From positions 409,849 to 473,848 of the forward strand of contig MU270042.1 of NCBI GenBank assembly GCA_021432635.1: 64,000 nt of DNA, given 5' to 3'. Source of the stretch: Thozetella sp. PMI_491 (taxonomy: Eukaryota > Ascomycota > Sordariomycetes > Chaetosphaeriales > Chaetosphaeriaceae). Position numbers and translations under genes: made by a program. This document shows, one piece after another, positions 42,901 through 53,566 of the stretch. The notes under the pieces were generated by a model. It was given only the letters and a program-made list of their open reading frames with translations, made no database searches and was not told the DNA's origin. Positions within the stretch are counted from its first letter, which is position 1; each line of letters starts with the position of its first letter.

Positions 42901-44151
42901 TCAAGCACCGTGAAAGGTTGCCATCTCCAACACCCAAATATGCCACCCAAAAACCCAGGTATACCCAGCAACTCTTGTAAGTATAGATGACTGATATACT
43001 CCCATCAACCGTGCCCATAGGCTCTGAAAGATTTCTTCCGCCACAATGCCGACCACCTGAATCGACCAGATCCAAAAGTTCCACGAACACCCATGGCGCG
43101 AACATTCGAGCGAGTCAAGGCACCACGCCATGGAAAGGTGCATCAGGCCAGATATAATAAATACAAGAGTGTTGTTAATATATCTAGTCGATTGTTTCCC
43201 TCTCTCTAGCCTTAAAATCCGCTGGCTGAATGTCCCGGCGATAGTGTTGAAGGAGCGATAGACAAGTAAGTGCCAGTATCTTGCCCAATATCTTCGGAGT
43301 GTGTAGGATTCGATGAGACTTCCGTATAGTGGAGGCCATTCGGACGGGGCATCGAGGTCAGCAGCGACCGCGGCAATGGCACAGATGTCGTGGTGCGCGC
43401 AAGCTGTCCACTCCAGGACAAGTACTTGTTCGACTAACAGACGGATACGGACGGCGATCTCTAGCAGCAATGTGCCATCGTGACATGTTTGACGCGGTTG
43501 TACGAGGCAAGCCCCGAGCCGGAGCAAGAGGAAGCGCTTTTCGGGAGTAGCCTGCCATGAGCCCCATGCCTCGGGCATTCCATCCAGGTACGCTGCCATC
43601 TCCCAGAAGATGCACAGGGCAGCGTAACGGTATATCAGAGTCGCCATACGGCGGCTAATGAAGGCCAATCTGGACCTGCACTCTGTAGCCTTAGTGGGAT
43701 AAAGGATGGGAGCCTGCCATGAGGTGCCGATCAGGCGCGGGTTCCAGAGGAGCTTATATGCAAACTTCCAGTTTGGAATACGGCTGTCGGGGCTGCCTCC
43801 ATCCCGGCTAGCACTAGCCTTTCCATACTCTCTCCTCTCGTCATCGAGACGCTCGGGAGATATTATTAAATGGAGAAAGCCTTGGTAAAAAATGAAAACG
43901 AAAGTAATAGGTATAAGATATTCCGGCAGGAGGGGGAAGAAGTTTCCGGGATTTCTCAAAGCCCAGAGGGCGAGGCCGGCGATAACGGCAAAGGTGAGAT
44001 GTGGTCGGTTGTTTCGTTTCGAGAGCGAGATTAGAGCGACGCCGAATGCCAATAGTAAACGGAACCAGCCACGTAAAAAATACTGCACCGCGGTCGGGTC
44101 GTCAAGGTCCCGATAGACCATCTCAGCGGTTCTCGTAGTTCTAGATGGCAC
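42901..44151 (-). CDS. Wax-synthase-like membrane O-acyltransferase
   Basis: One exon, 416 residues, usual size for the fungal wax-synthase/MBOAT-like family that includes the trichothecene acetyltransferase Tri7. Hydrophobic segments lie near residues 28-42, 52-66, 76-98, 170-190, 330-350 and 365-382. The family signature is present as WPPLYGSLIESYTLRRYWAR, followed by YWHLLVYRSF (about 270-300). The presumed catalytic His lies in the later segment FIISGLMHLSMAW (about 333-345). The enzyme should move an acyl group from an acyl-CoA to a hydroxyl in the ER membrane. It lies 1 kb from a UstYa gene (divergent) and 4.3 kb from a FAS alpha gene, so acylation of the same product is a reasonable guess. 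Substrate unknown. Confidence 0.85.
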   Translation of the reverse strand: MPSRTTRTAEMVYRDLDDPTAVQYFLRGWFRLLLAFGVALISLSKRNNRPHLTFAVIAGLALWALRNPGNFFPLLPEYLIPITFVFIFYQGFLHLIISPERLDDERREYGKASASRDGGSPDSRIPNWKFAYKLLWNPRLIGTSWQAPILYPTKATECRSRLAFISRRMATLIYRYAALCIFWEMAAYLDGMPEAWGSWQATPEKRFLLLRLGACLVQPRQTCHDGTLLLEIAVRIRLLVEQVLVLEWTACAHHDICAIAAVAADLDAPSEWPPLYGSLIESYTLRRYWARYWHLLVYRSFNTIAGTFSQRILRLERGKQSTRYINNTLVFIISGLMHLSMAWCLDSLECSRHGCSWNFWIWSIQVVGIVAEEIFQSLWARLMGVYQSSILTRVAGYTWVFGWHIWVLEMATFHGA

Positions 44152-44740
44152 TGGACTAGCTCGTTAGAATCTCGTTGCCTGAAGCCTGGGACTGTCGCTA
44201 AAGCTTCCAGTCCGAGAAGATATGTATGCAATCACAGTTCCTGCTTTATACCTGACCAAGGGCTCCTTTTTTCGATCTGCTTGCCACAGGGGTGGGCAGA
44301 TCCCGCTCCGTATCCCTCGCCATGAGGGGTTATTAATAATTTTCTCGGTGATGGCCGTCAGCAATGCAGATGGTTTCACCAAGGGTCACACTCCTTTAAC
44401 TCACGACCTACCTTGATAGTTTAGCCCGGTCTCCGTCCACGCCATTCCTGGCAAAACAGTGACTGAACAGTGCAGGGTTATACACCAAACTCTAAGCGCT
44501 TCGTGTCGCACCGCCTAGAAACCTATGGTGCTCATTTATTGCATGCACAAGGGCGCACATGAAGCATGGTTGCATAGCTTTGATACACTAACATTCCCGG
44601 CTGGCATGCGCATCTTCCTGAGGTTGCCTGGAGGATTAATTCGGCAACAGGGTAATGTGCTGGCTGTCACATGCGAGCTAATGCATTCGAATCCAGGAAA
44701 GCTTGTCGGCTTGGTTCCCTACGGCAAGAAACCGGGCAGC

Positions 44741-44830
44741 TAATACTGAAGTAAAGCTATACGAAGCAACTAGGACTATAGTATATTTATACGAAGTAGC
44801 TAATACTGAAGTATAGTTATACGAAGTAAT
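44741..44830. repeat. Three 30-bp tandem repeats
   Basis: Units at 44741-44770, 44771-44800 and 44801-44830 each end in TATACGAAG plus TAGC, CAAC or TAAT. Units 1 and 3 start TAATACTGAAGTA; unit 2 is more diverged. The exact 30-bp period suggests slippage or an iterated binding site. Confidence 0.85.
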
Positions 44831-44859
44831 GTCGACTAATTCTTCACAGGGGTAACCAT

Positions 44860-44942
44860 GTGAACGCCACCTAAGACCTGCGACTGCGCTAATGAATTTT
44901 CCGGCATTAGCGTGTAATAGCAGTCGCTTGCAGGTGGTTCAC
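44860..44942. repeat. Imperfect 83-bp inverted repeat (cruciform-capable)
   Basis: Paired arms from outside inward: GTGAAC/GTTCAC, CCACCT/AGGTGG, GCGACTGC/GCAGTCGC and CTAATG/CATTAG, around a 10-base loop AATTTTCCGG. Small bulges separate the blocks. It lies 30 bp after the tandem repeats and about 230 bp before the second UstYa start codon. It may be a regulatory palindrome, a small foldback element, or both. Confidence 0.8.
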
Positions 44943-45168
44943 AGATCAGCGTAGCTCCTGCAAAAGCAACCCTAGTCGAGGTCTCATACCCGATCTACAT
45001 ACCATTAATGGCATACCCATTTAGCTGTTGTGTGGGTGACTGGATATAGGTAATATAAGGTATCCTTCTTAACCCAGCAGGCCGCTATCATTGCCTCCCC
45101 CTAGGAGCAAGCTTCACATTTGCATTCATCCTCAATTCCCATCGATCCTATCGCCACGAGCCCACGCA

Positions 45169-45979
45169 ATGTCTTCGGAACGGAAGCTGCAATACGCCCC
45201 TATTGACACAGAGGACGATGGATCTTCGTGCAACGGTGTCGACGCATCCGAACCATTTAGTAACAACGACAGAAAGCAGACGAGCAGACGGCGACTGCCG
45301 TTGCTGTGCATTCTACTATGCTACGGCGTGCTATCCACCGTCACTGCGATTCTCATGGTAGCCCACATAGCCAGCGGCTTTGGGAAGCAGGGCAATGCGT
45401 GCTTAGGGGAAGGAGAGTACATCACCACCTCCTTTGGACTAGACAATTCGAAGTGGGGCTTGATGTCTACTGATCCGCGATATGACTACCTCTGGGACGA
45501 AGGGCACAACGACGACGTCATACCGTACTTTGAAGACGATGACCACCACGGGGAAGATGGTTTCGGGTTTATAACAATGTGAGTCCACGAATAATCTAGC
45601 TTATCGTCTGGCTTCCCGTTGACTCGAATAGGTTCCACCAGCTACATTGCATTGCTCGTATTCGCAAGGCCTTGCAGCTAGCCCACCAAGGGGTAGATCC
45701 TGGTGTGGACTCGCGGTCCGATGCTCACTGGCCCCACTGCTTAGGATATCTCAGACAGGTAACCATTTCACAACAATGCCATTTCGTTGCTAATTGCTTG
45801 TTCAGTCGGTCCTTTGCTGGGCGGATGGCACGATAGAAAGACGACCACGTCTTCCAAATGGAACGATTGCAGGTGGGATTGACGGCGCCGACGACCTCAG
45901 AAAGTGCGGCAACAGTCGGAAGCTATTTAAGATGGCCCGAGATCATGGTTTAGAGATCAAGATTGCCGAGTTCCCATAG
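45169..45979 (+). CDS. Second UstYa-family (DUF3328) oxidase
   Basis: Three exons, 45169-45578, 45632-45758 and 45806-45979, with introns of 53 and 47 bp. Both are GT-AG and frame-preserving, giving 236 residues. I chose the ATG at 45169 because the protein from there has the usual short cytosolic tail (about 45 residues, polar) and then a transmembrane segment (about 45-70, LPLLCILLCYGVL). Both metal-binding motifs are present: HQLHC at the start of exon 2 and HWPHC later in that exon, followed by VLCWADGTIE. The middle is Asp/His-rich (near residue 120). Such proteins act in RiPP pathways and also in some NRPS pathways such as cyclochlorotine, as cyclases, hydroxylases or chlorinases. Here the nearest partners are an acyltransferase, a short secreted peptide and FAS alpha; no repeat precursor is beside it. 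Confidence 0.9.
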
Positions 45980-47484
45980 CAGTCAAGCTGGCAGTAATGG
46001 ACAACCTCCGTGTCTCGTATGAAAGGCACACCATTTGGAAACCCAGTCTCTTTTCGCCAATCAAGGCGCAAGGTTGCATTAGGATTCCAGTAGTGGTAAT
46101 AAATCCATCTGTGGGTAGCCTATTACTCCTAGAGAAGATTTTCGGGGAAGTGTTTTGAGCGAGCGTGATAATCGCCGCTTGGAGACTGCCGCTAAGGGGC
46201 CAGGAACGTATCCGGCACCACAGGCGAGCCCAAAGACGGATGCCGATTACTTTTATCGCTCTATTCGGAGATGGCCAAGAGCCCGCTGTAGACCGTGCGG
46301 GAGCCCCACAAACACTGCCAGGTTAGGACCTTGGCAACTAGCACAACAGCAGGACGAAGCAGCACGATCATTCGGGCCTGTCCTTCCATAATCCCAAAAG
46401 ATCCAAGGCTTATATAGGGCGTGTCGAAGCTACGGGCATGAAAAGCCGGCTGCAATTTCTTGTAGGATTGTTCATTGAAGCCATTAGTCAATGTCTGATG
46501 CTAGCCGTTCACCTCTAGTCTCTACTGAGGCGAGCTCGATAGCCGCTGCAGCCGTTTTGCGTTAATGTGATTGCGCCTGCCAAAGCAAAGACCACCTCCC
46601 ATAGACTTATTTCATCTACATGCATGGAATCTTGGTATCTGAAACGGCCGCAGTTTTTCAAGCATAAATGGCGGTACAATCGGTGATAGGTCAAGAGGTT
46701 GACTACTGGCGTATATATCCAGATTTCACGCTAGACGGAAGAGAAGTCAAGTGTTCACATTTTAGCTAACTCACGAGCAAGTAGTCTCTCGAGGTAATTT
46801 TTAAAGTAGCAAGGTACTTCTACGCAAGAGCCGTGCCATCCTAGACCTATCTCTCCTGCGGAAACAAATGTTCCAGGTATGAACTGCAAGTGGGGTTGAG
46901 TCTAAGTGGGCGGGCTGACGCATAAACGCAAGTCCTCGGCTAAGTGTCTCCTAAAATCTCGGTGGAGTCGGGTGCGGATTTGGTTTTATACGGGGGCCAT
47001 AAGCCAACCACGAAGTATCTATATACGGCATAAGCTAGTCACAAAAGTCTCCAGGAGAATTGCTGCCTAGTAGTAGCCCGGTGCCTGCATTGCTCCTCCT
47101 CTTGCAGTAGTACAAGCCATCGTGTCGTTTCACGTGCACCAAGCTAACTACAGAAGTATCTATTATACGAGTTACCGCCCACCCTTGTAAGGATATAAAC
47201 TCTAGCCCTTGAATTCTGAATGAGGCGCAACATGTATCCGGTTAATGAAACGCCCGGGGCGAAGGATACTTCAGATACTACGGATACGATTTGCCCGTGT
47301 TCTACATCACGGATGAAAATATAAATTGAGCCAAGCCATCCCCTCAATAACCTATCCGTTCTCTTTCGCATCCAACTGAGCTTAAATTCCAAATCGCTAC
47401 GTCTTACCGTCGTCCACTCCGCAGAATACACAATGAAGGTGCCAATCCCTCTTGCTTCGAGGTTGATCCAGGCACTAATGAATC
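45980..47484. other. Intergenic stretch, no supported gene
   Basis: 1.5 kb after the second UstYa gene. Short ORFs (46155-46391 plus; 46261-46491 and 47144-47431 minus) have no motif or signal peptide. No repeated Lys-Arg precursor pattern was seen on either strand. Confidence 0.5.
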
Positions 47485-47658
47485 ATGGTCCAGTTCATTA
47501 TGTTTACTCTTACTCTCCTTGCAGCTTCTGCTAGCGCTGGCGGCATCCTCAAAGTTGACAGAACGAGTCCCACCAGTGACGATGAGGTGGCTCAACCCCA
47601 ATCGGGCGTGACTACGCTTCCCCGTCGTCTCCTTGGCGGGATGCGTGCCCGCGTCTAG
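47485..47658 (+). CDS. Short secreted peptide, possible precursor
   Basis: 57 codons, single exon. Residues 1-18 form a clear signal peptide (MVQFIMFTLTLLAASASA), probably cleaved before Gly-Gly. The remaining 39 residues are polar and contain PRR at about 47-49, a possible Kex2-type dibasic site, leaving a short C-terminal tail (LLGGMRARV). There is no Cys and no internal repeat. It lies between a UstYa gene and FAS alpha on the same strand, so it could be a single-core RiPP precursor, a small secreted peptide unrelated to them, or the first exon of a longer gene. The frame is short, hence the moderate confidence. Confidence 0.45.
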   Translation: MVQFIMFTLTLLAASASAGGILKVDRTSPTSDDEVAQPQSGVTTLPRRLLGGMRARV

Positions 47659-48477
47659 GCCCAGTCAACGGTCAAGCCAACTGATCCCAAGGTGAGTTGT
47701 ATGAGTTGTAGCGTGAGCCCCAGTTTTCACCCCACTGATATCTATCATCATCAGGATGCGAACTGGGAGATACGATGAGAGGTTTCGGTCACTCGGGGTT
47801 AGCACAGTCGTTACCGTAGATGCTTAAATAGTCGTTTAAAACAATAAATACAGAGAAGCTTGCTTCTGTATTCCACGACTGTGACATTTGCCACTATGAT
47901 GGTACTGAGATTTGCGTAAATCTCTAATAGCCCGCGTTGAGGGCGAGATCTTCTAGTAGGTTCAGTGTGCGTGGCGCCGTCTCTACGTCTAAAGCGCCTG
48001 TCCCGCGGACTTCTCTGTCCGAATAGCGAGCTGCGGAATTTTGCACACTGAGAACGCCGCGGTTCACGGCATGGCCATACTCGCGGTATTCGATCAGTTT
48101 TCCCAAACAGGTTTGCTTGAGGCGGCCACCAACGCCGGGTAGCAAACAAACCTCAGCCCTTACGAGGGTGGCTAGGGTAGAGGGCCTTGGAGAGCTCTGG
48201 GGTTCCAAAAGTACCAAGAACCAGCATCACTTAGCTGCAGCGGGCAGTAGCCTTCCTTTAGCTTAGCGTTTTGCCTCTGAAACACAGAAAGGAGAGGTGT
48301 GACCTGCCTAAGACGATAAGTGGGATCTCATTCACGTATAGCCACACAAAGGTGTAGCTATACGGCCCACTTCACTAGCCCCCGCTGTACTTAGATCTCG
48401 CGCACCCACCACAAGACACATGCACCATCATACAGTTCTGCGGAGACGCGAGATAGAATTCGGCTGCAAAAGTGAAG
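47659..48477. other. Upstream region of the FAS alpha gene
   Basis: 0.8 kb with no supported gene. The last 300 bp should hold the FAS alpha promoter; no clear TATA box was identified. Confidence 0.5.
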
Positions 48478-51400
48478 ATGCACCCAGAAGTTGAGAAGGA
48501 GCTGACATACACTCTGCTCATAGAGTTATTAGCGTAAGTCTGATTTACCACGAAACTAGGAGAAAGACTCTCACACGCCTTCACAGACACCAATTCGCTT
48601 ATCCGGTGAGATGGTTAGTAAATTCAGAGAGACAAGCTCTTGTATCATGCAATACTTGCGGCTTACTAACAAATATGATGCAGGATTGAGACGCAGAATG
48701 CCATTATCAACGATATCGACGCCCGGCGGATAGTAGAAGTTGGCCCAGGAAACACACTTACCAACACGATGAAAAAGACCTGGGAGCAGAGTTTCGCCGC
48801 AAGTGACAGGGCCCGGGCCATTCATCGCCAGTTCCTTGATCCACGAGACAGTATACCAGACATCTACTACCAGGCGGAAGTCGTGGCCACCGAGGAGATC
48901 GAGAGCCAAGGTACCGATCGTCCTCCCTGCCGCTTGCGAGAAATCATTACCGATCCGGAGCCTACGCCATTGCTGGTGGCGAGTGAATCCGGACAAATAT
49001 TCCCCTTCGCAGACTCGGCAGACATGAAAGCCACAGCCTCTGCCATCGTCTCGTGTCTCGTCGCAACAAGGCTAAGAAGAGGGGTCGGAGATGTCATGCG
49101 AACCCAGACGATTAATGATCTTGTGGGGGGTAGGTGAAGTCTGGAGGTAGCTAGTCAAGCAGTATACTGACCGAGCCTCTGGCACTGCAGGGAAGTCTAC
49201 ACTTGCGAATGAGATTGTGGGAGACCTGATTGCGGAGTTTCCCACGGGGCTGCCGGAGAGGCCAGAGGAGCTTACTCCGGAGGAAATATCCCGGTCGCTG
49301 CAACTTGGCCACATGGGACGTCTCGGGAAAGCAACGTCGCTGCTGATCGAGAAGATGGTCTCCCGGAAGTTCCCTGGCGACTACGGCCCATCTCGGATTC
49401 GTCAGCATCTTCAGAGCGCGTGGGGACTCGGCTCGACTGCCCAAGATGCGACGTTGCTACTGGCACTCAGCAAGCAGCCTTCCTCCCGAATGAATTCCGT
49501 GTCACAGGTAGAAACATATCTCGCCGAGGTTGTGATGGCTTCTTTTCAGAAACATGGTATACAGTTGCCAACGCAACCCCCGAAGGGTTCTGCCGGAATC
49601 CTCCATACTCCGCCTATGGTCGATTCTCGGATGCTCCAGGCTATCCAAGACAAGAACACGATCCTGCTTGAGGATTTGATGGGTGTTCTTCAGGCTCACA
49701 TCGGCAGCTCTAGAGGGGCTAGAGGCATAGACAGCGGTACGAGTTGGGATGGCGGCAAAGATCTCTTGAGTATCTGGTACGACGAACACGGCGAAGGCTA
49801 TGCTGCCGGGATGCTTCCCAAATTCGACGCTAGGAAAAAGCGCATCTACGACTCAGCATGGCACTGGAATCGCCAGGAAATCGCATTATTTTACGAGCGT
49901 TGCCAGGAGCCAAGCTCTGGGTACGCGCATGTTTGGCTCTTGGAGCAAAAGTTTGCCGGAATAGTGAACCGAGCTTGCAAACAGTCTGTTACCCAGCTGC
50001 AGTACCTACAGTCGAAAGCAAATGAAGAAGCTTGCTCTGGCGACTTCGAAAATTGGCTGCAACGGCTTCACGAAGCCTGCGTAGAAGCGGCGGCGCAAGA
50101 CCCCATGTTCAGAGATTGGTCCGTCAATGAAGCTCCGCGGACCACCATAGATGGCCAGGGCAGGATCCAAGTCTCGCGGATTCGTCGACCAAGACTAACC
50201 GGAATTCCCGGGTCGCCAAAAGATGCATCCTCGGCGGCGCATGGCGAGCTCACTTTCCCTGTGAGCGTATTCCGGGACGGAACCGCCACTGTGTCTCCAG
50301 AGCTCAGCTTGGCTTTTAGCCAGGACCTCCGAGCATCTCGCCACTATGGCTTCAGTGTGGCAGGACGAAATGCTCTTCTCGTTGGCGCGGGCCAAGGTTC
50401 GATTGCGATCGGCATATTACAGCAACTCCTCTCTGGGGGCGCCAGGGTAACGGTGGGCACGAGCAGCTACTCGCCGCAAACGACACGCATGTACCGAGAC
50501 ATCTATACCCAATACGGTGCGAAGGGCTCAGTACTACAAGTCGTTCCCTTCAACCAAGGCAGCCGCCAAGACACTATCGGACTCGCGCAATACCTCGGCC
50601 AAGACGACGCGTGGGATCTTGACTACATTGTCCCATTCGCCGCGATGTGCGAGAACGACCGGGAATTGCGCACTTTAGACTCTAGGTCTGAAATTGCGCA
50701 CCGCCTCATGTTTACCAACGTGCTGAGGCTGCTCGGGGCTGTGGCGCAGGGAAAGAAATCTCGTGGAGTCGAGACTCGCCCCGCGACCGTGGTGCTGCCA
50801 CTGTCGCCGAACAACAATGGGCTGTTTGGCAACGATGGTCTTTACTCTGACTCCAAACGTTCGTTGGAGACGCTATTGGGGAAGTGGTACTCGGAGTCCT
50901 GGCACCCCTATTTGTCGCTTCTCGGTATCATCATCGGCTGGACGCGCGGCACCAGCCTCATGGGCGACCAAGATGCTGTGGCCGATGCCGTCGAGGCAAC
51001 AGGCGTGCGCACGTTTGGCCCGGACGAGATGGCCGCCAAGATCACCACCGCAATGTCCGGCTGTCTCAACGCCGAAAGTCAGCTGCATCCGCTTGTAGTG
51101 GACCTCAGCGGCGGCCTGGGTAGCGCGAAGGATTTCCACTTCAAGATCACGGCCATGCGCCGTGACCTGTTACTCCGCGCTGGCATAGAGGGCGGCATAC
51201 GCAAAGAGCAGCGGCTGGATATCGCCTGCGTTACCGGCCAGAATTCCGGAGACACACTTGAGCCGAGGACCGTACCCGTCCGGGCCAACGTGCGGCCTCG
51301 GTTACCACGGCTTCCTAACTACGAAACATGCGTACGTCCCTTAGCTGCCCTTGAGGGAATGGCAGATCTCAGCCGCGTGGTGGTCATCACGGGGTTCGCG

Positions 51401-53566
51401 GAGCTGGGGCCATGTGGCAGCAGCCGGACTCGCTGGGAAATGGAATTAGACGGCCCCTTGTCGCTAGACGGGTGCGTCGAAGCAGCGTGGATGCTCGGCT
51501 TGATCACACACCGTTCGACTCCCGAACCAGACGGCGCTATGACCTCCAGCTGGGTGGATGTGAAAACGGGACAGCCCGTCGCCGAGGGAGACATTCCCGC
51601 CCGCTACACGGCCACGATCTTGGAGCGCACGGGGATCCGCAAGATCGACCCCACCGTCTGCGACAATGGCTACGATCCGGAGCGGAAAGAGACCCTGATG
51701 GAGGTGGTGCTCCAGCGCGACCTGCCAGCCTTCGAGACTTCGTACAATACGGCGCAAGAACTGCTGCGCCGACACGGAGACAAGGTGGTCCTCACTGTAG
51801 ACGCGTCCGGTGGGTACCGTGTGCAGCTCAAGGCCGGAGCTACGGTAATGGCACCACGCTCAACCAAGTTCAACCGTACCGTCGCCGGTCAGATCCCGAC
51901 GGGGTGGTCGGCTAGGCGCTACGGTATCAGCGACGATATCATCCAGCAGGTGGACCCAACGACGCTCTACGCCCTGGTGTGCACGGTCGAGGCGCTTCTG
52001 TGTTCCGGCATCACTGACCCGTACGAGCTTTACGAACATATCCATGTTTCGGAGCTGGGCAGCTGTCTTGGCTCCGCATTGGGGGGCCTTGCCTCGCTGA
52101 GGAAGATGCATCGTGATCGCTACCTCGAGAGACCTGTCCAAGGGGACATTCTCCAGGAAACCTTTGCCAACACTACGGCGGCGTGGATTAACATGTTGCT
52201 CATGTCATCGGCAGGCCCAATCAAAACGCCCGTCGGCGCATGTGCCACTTCTCTCGAATCTCTGGATGCCGGCTGCGACCTAATCATAGCCAAGAAGGCG
52301 CGGGTGTGCCTCGTGGGAGGCTTCGAAGATTTTGTCGAGGATGCGTCGTTTGAGTTTGGGAGCATGGGGGCGACGTGTGATACGGATGCCGAGCACACAG
52401 CGGGGCGATGCCCGCGGGAAATGTCCCGGCCCATGGCTTCGTCGAGGAATGGCTTCGTCGAGGCCCAGGGATGCGGCGTCCAGGTGCTCACAAGTGCCGA
52501 GCTGGCTATCGAGATGGGACTTCCCATCTTCGGCGTGGTGGCGTACTCGAACCTGTCGGCCGACAGGGCGAGCCGATCCGTTCCAGCACCTGGGAAGGGT
52601 GTGCTGACGAACGCTCGAGAGGTGGTGTGCTCCGAGGGCACGCCGCTGCCTTGGCGGTCCGTCACTTGGCCGCAGTCGGATTTGCAGCGGCGGAGGAAGC
52701 TCCTCGCCAGACGGCGCAAGCAGATAGCCAGCTATGTCCAGGACTGTCTTGCAGATTTAGAGGAAGAGATCCTCGACTCTTCGCACCCGGCTGGCCCGGG
52801 GGCCGAGAGAGTTAAAACACACCAACGGCAAGGTACTGCGGCCATCCACGACGAAGCTCGACGCCAGGAAGCCGATGCCAAGTTTGCATTTGGTAACCAG
52901 TTCTGGCGCTTCGGCGGGTCGCAGCAACGTATGTCACCGCTCCGCGGCTCACTCGCGACGTGGGGCCTAGGTATCGACGATATCGGTGTCGCTTACCTGC
53001 ATGGGACCTCGACAGTTCAAAACGACCTCAACGAGCCGCTCGTGCTGCAGGCACAACTGTCACACCTCGGCCGCACAGCCGGCAACCTGCTGCCATGCGT
53101 ATGCCAAAAGTGGCTTACCGGTCATGGCAAAGGCGCCGCAGGGGCGTGGATGATCAACGGGTGTCTGCAGGCGATGGACACTGGTATGATCCCAGGCAAT
53201 GCGAACCTAGATAATGTAGACAATAATCTGCAGCAACATGAGCATCTTGTGTTCCCGAACATAGCGATGAAGGCGCAGGGTGGTGGAATCAAGGCATGCT
53301 CTATCACTTCGTTTGGCTTTGGCCAGAAGGGTGCCCAAGCGATTCTTGTGCATCCCAGGTTCTTGTTCGCAACTATTTCCACTGATAAGTACCAGGAGTA
53401 CTTAACGAAGCGGGAGGCACGGGGGAGGCAGGCATGTCGGGCATTTTCGGAGGCTATGGTGTACGAGAATTTGGTTTCATCTCGGATCAAGACCCAGCCC
53501 CCATTTAATCTCGAAGACGAAGTATCAACGTTGCTAGATCCGGCTAGGCGGTTCAAGAGCCCTTGA
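48478..53566 (+). CDS. Fatty acid synthase alpha chain, secondary-metabolism type (no PPT domain)
   Basis: Four exons, 48478-48533, 48587-48613, 48684-49129 and 49191-53566. The short 5-prime exons restore the universal FAS alpha start (MHPEVEKELTYTLLIELLA, then HQFAYPVRWIETQ) and every junction is GT-AG and in frame. The product is 1634 residues. Domains in order: MPT part and ACP, with the phosphopantetheine Ser in GGKSTL (about 179); ketoreductase (about 565-800), with VGAGQGSIAIG and the Tyr in NDGLYSDSK (about 726); ketosynthase (about 1000-1600), with Cys in GACATSLESLD (about 1193), His in HGTST (about 1446) and TGHGKGAAGAW (about 1487). The chain ends soon after, about 250 residues short of housekeeping alpha chains (about 1850-1890). 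It lacks the C-terminal phosphopantetheinyl transferase, as I recall HexA and StcJ do. It must pair with a beta chain, which is not in the window, and needs a separate PPTase. Confidence 0.95.

Larger units (their letters stand above)
44152..45168. promoter_or_regulatory. Divergent intergenic region between acyltransferase and second UstYa gene
   Basis: 1 kb separates the two start codons. It contains a three-unit tandem repeat (44741-44830) and a long imperfect inverted repeat (44860-44942), and should hold both promoters. The short ORF at 44525-44743 has no recognisable feature. Confidence 0.5.

Noticed and set aside
44741-44830. loxP-like sequence: TATACGAAGTAAT matches 12 of 13 bases of a loxP arm
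   Set aside because: The matches lie in three direct 30-bp repeats with no inverted partner arm or spacer, so it is not a recombination site; similarity is by chance.
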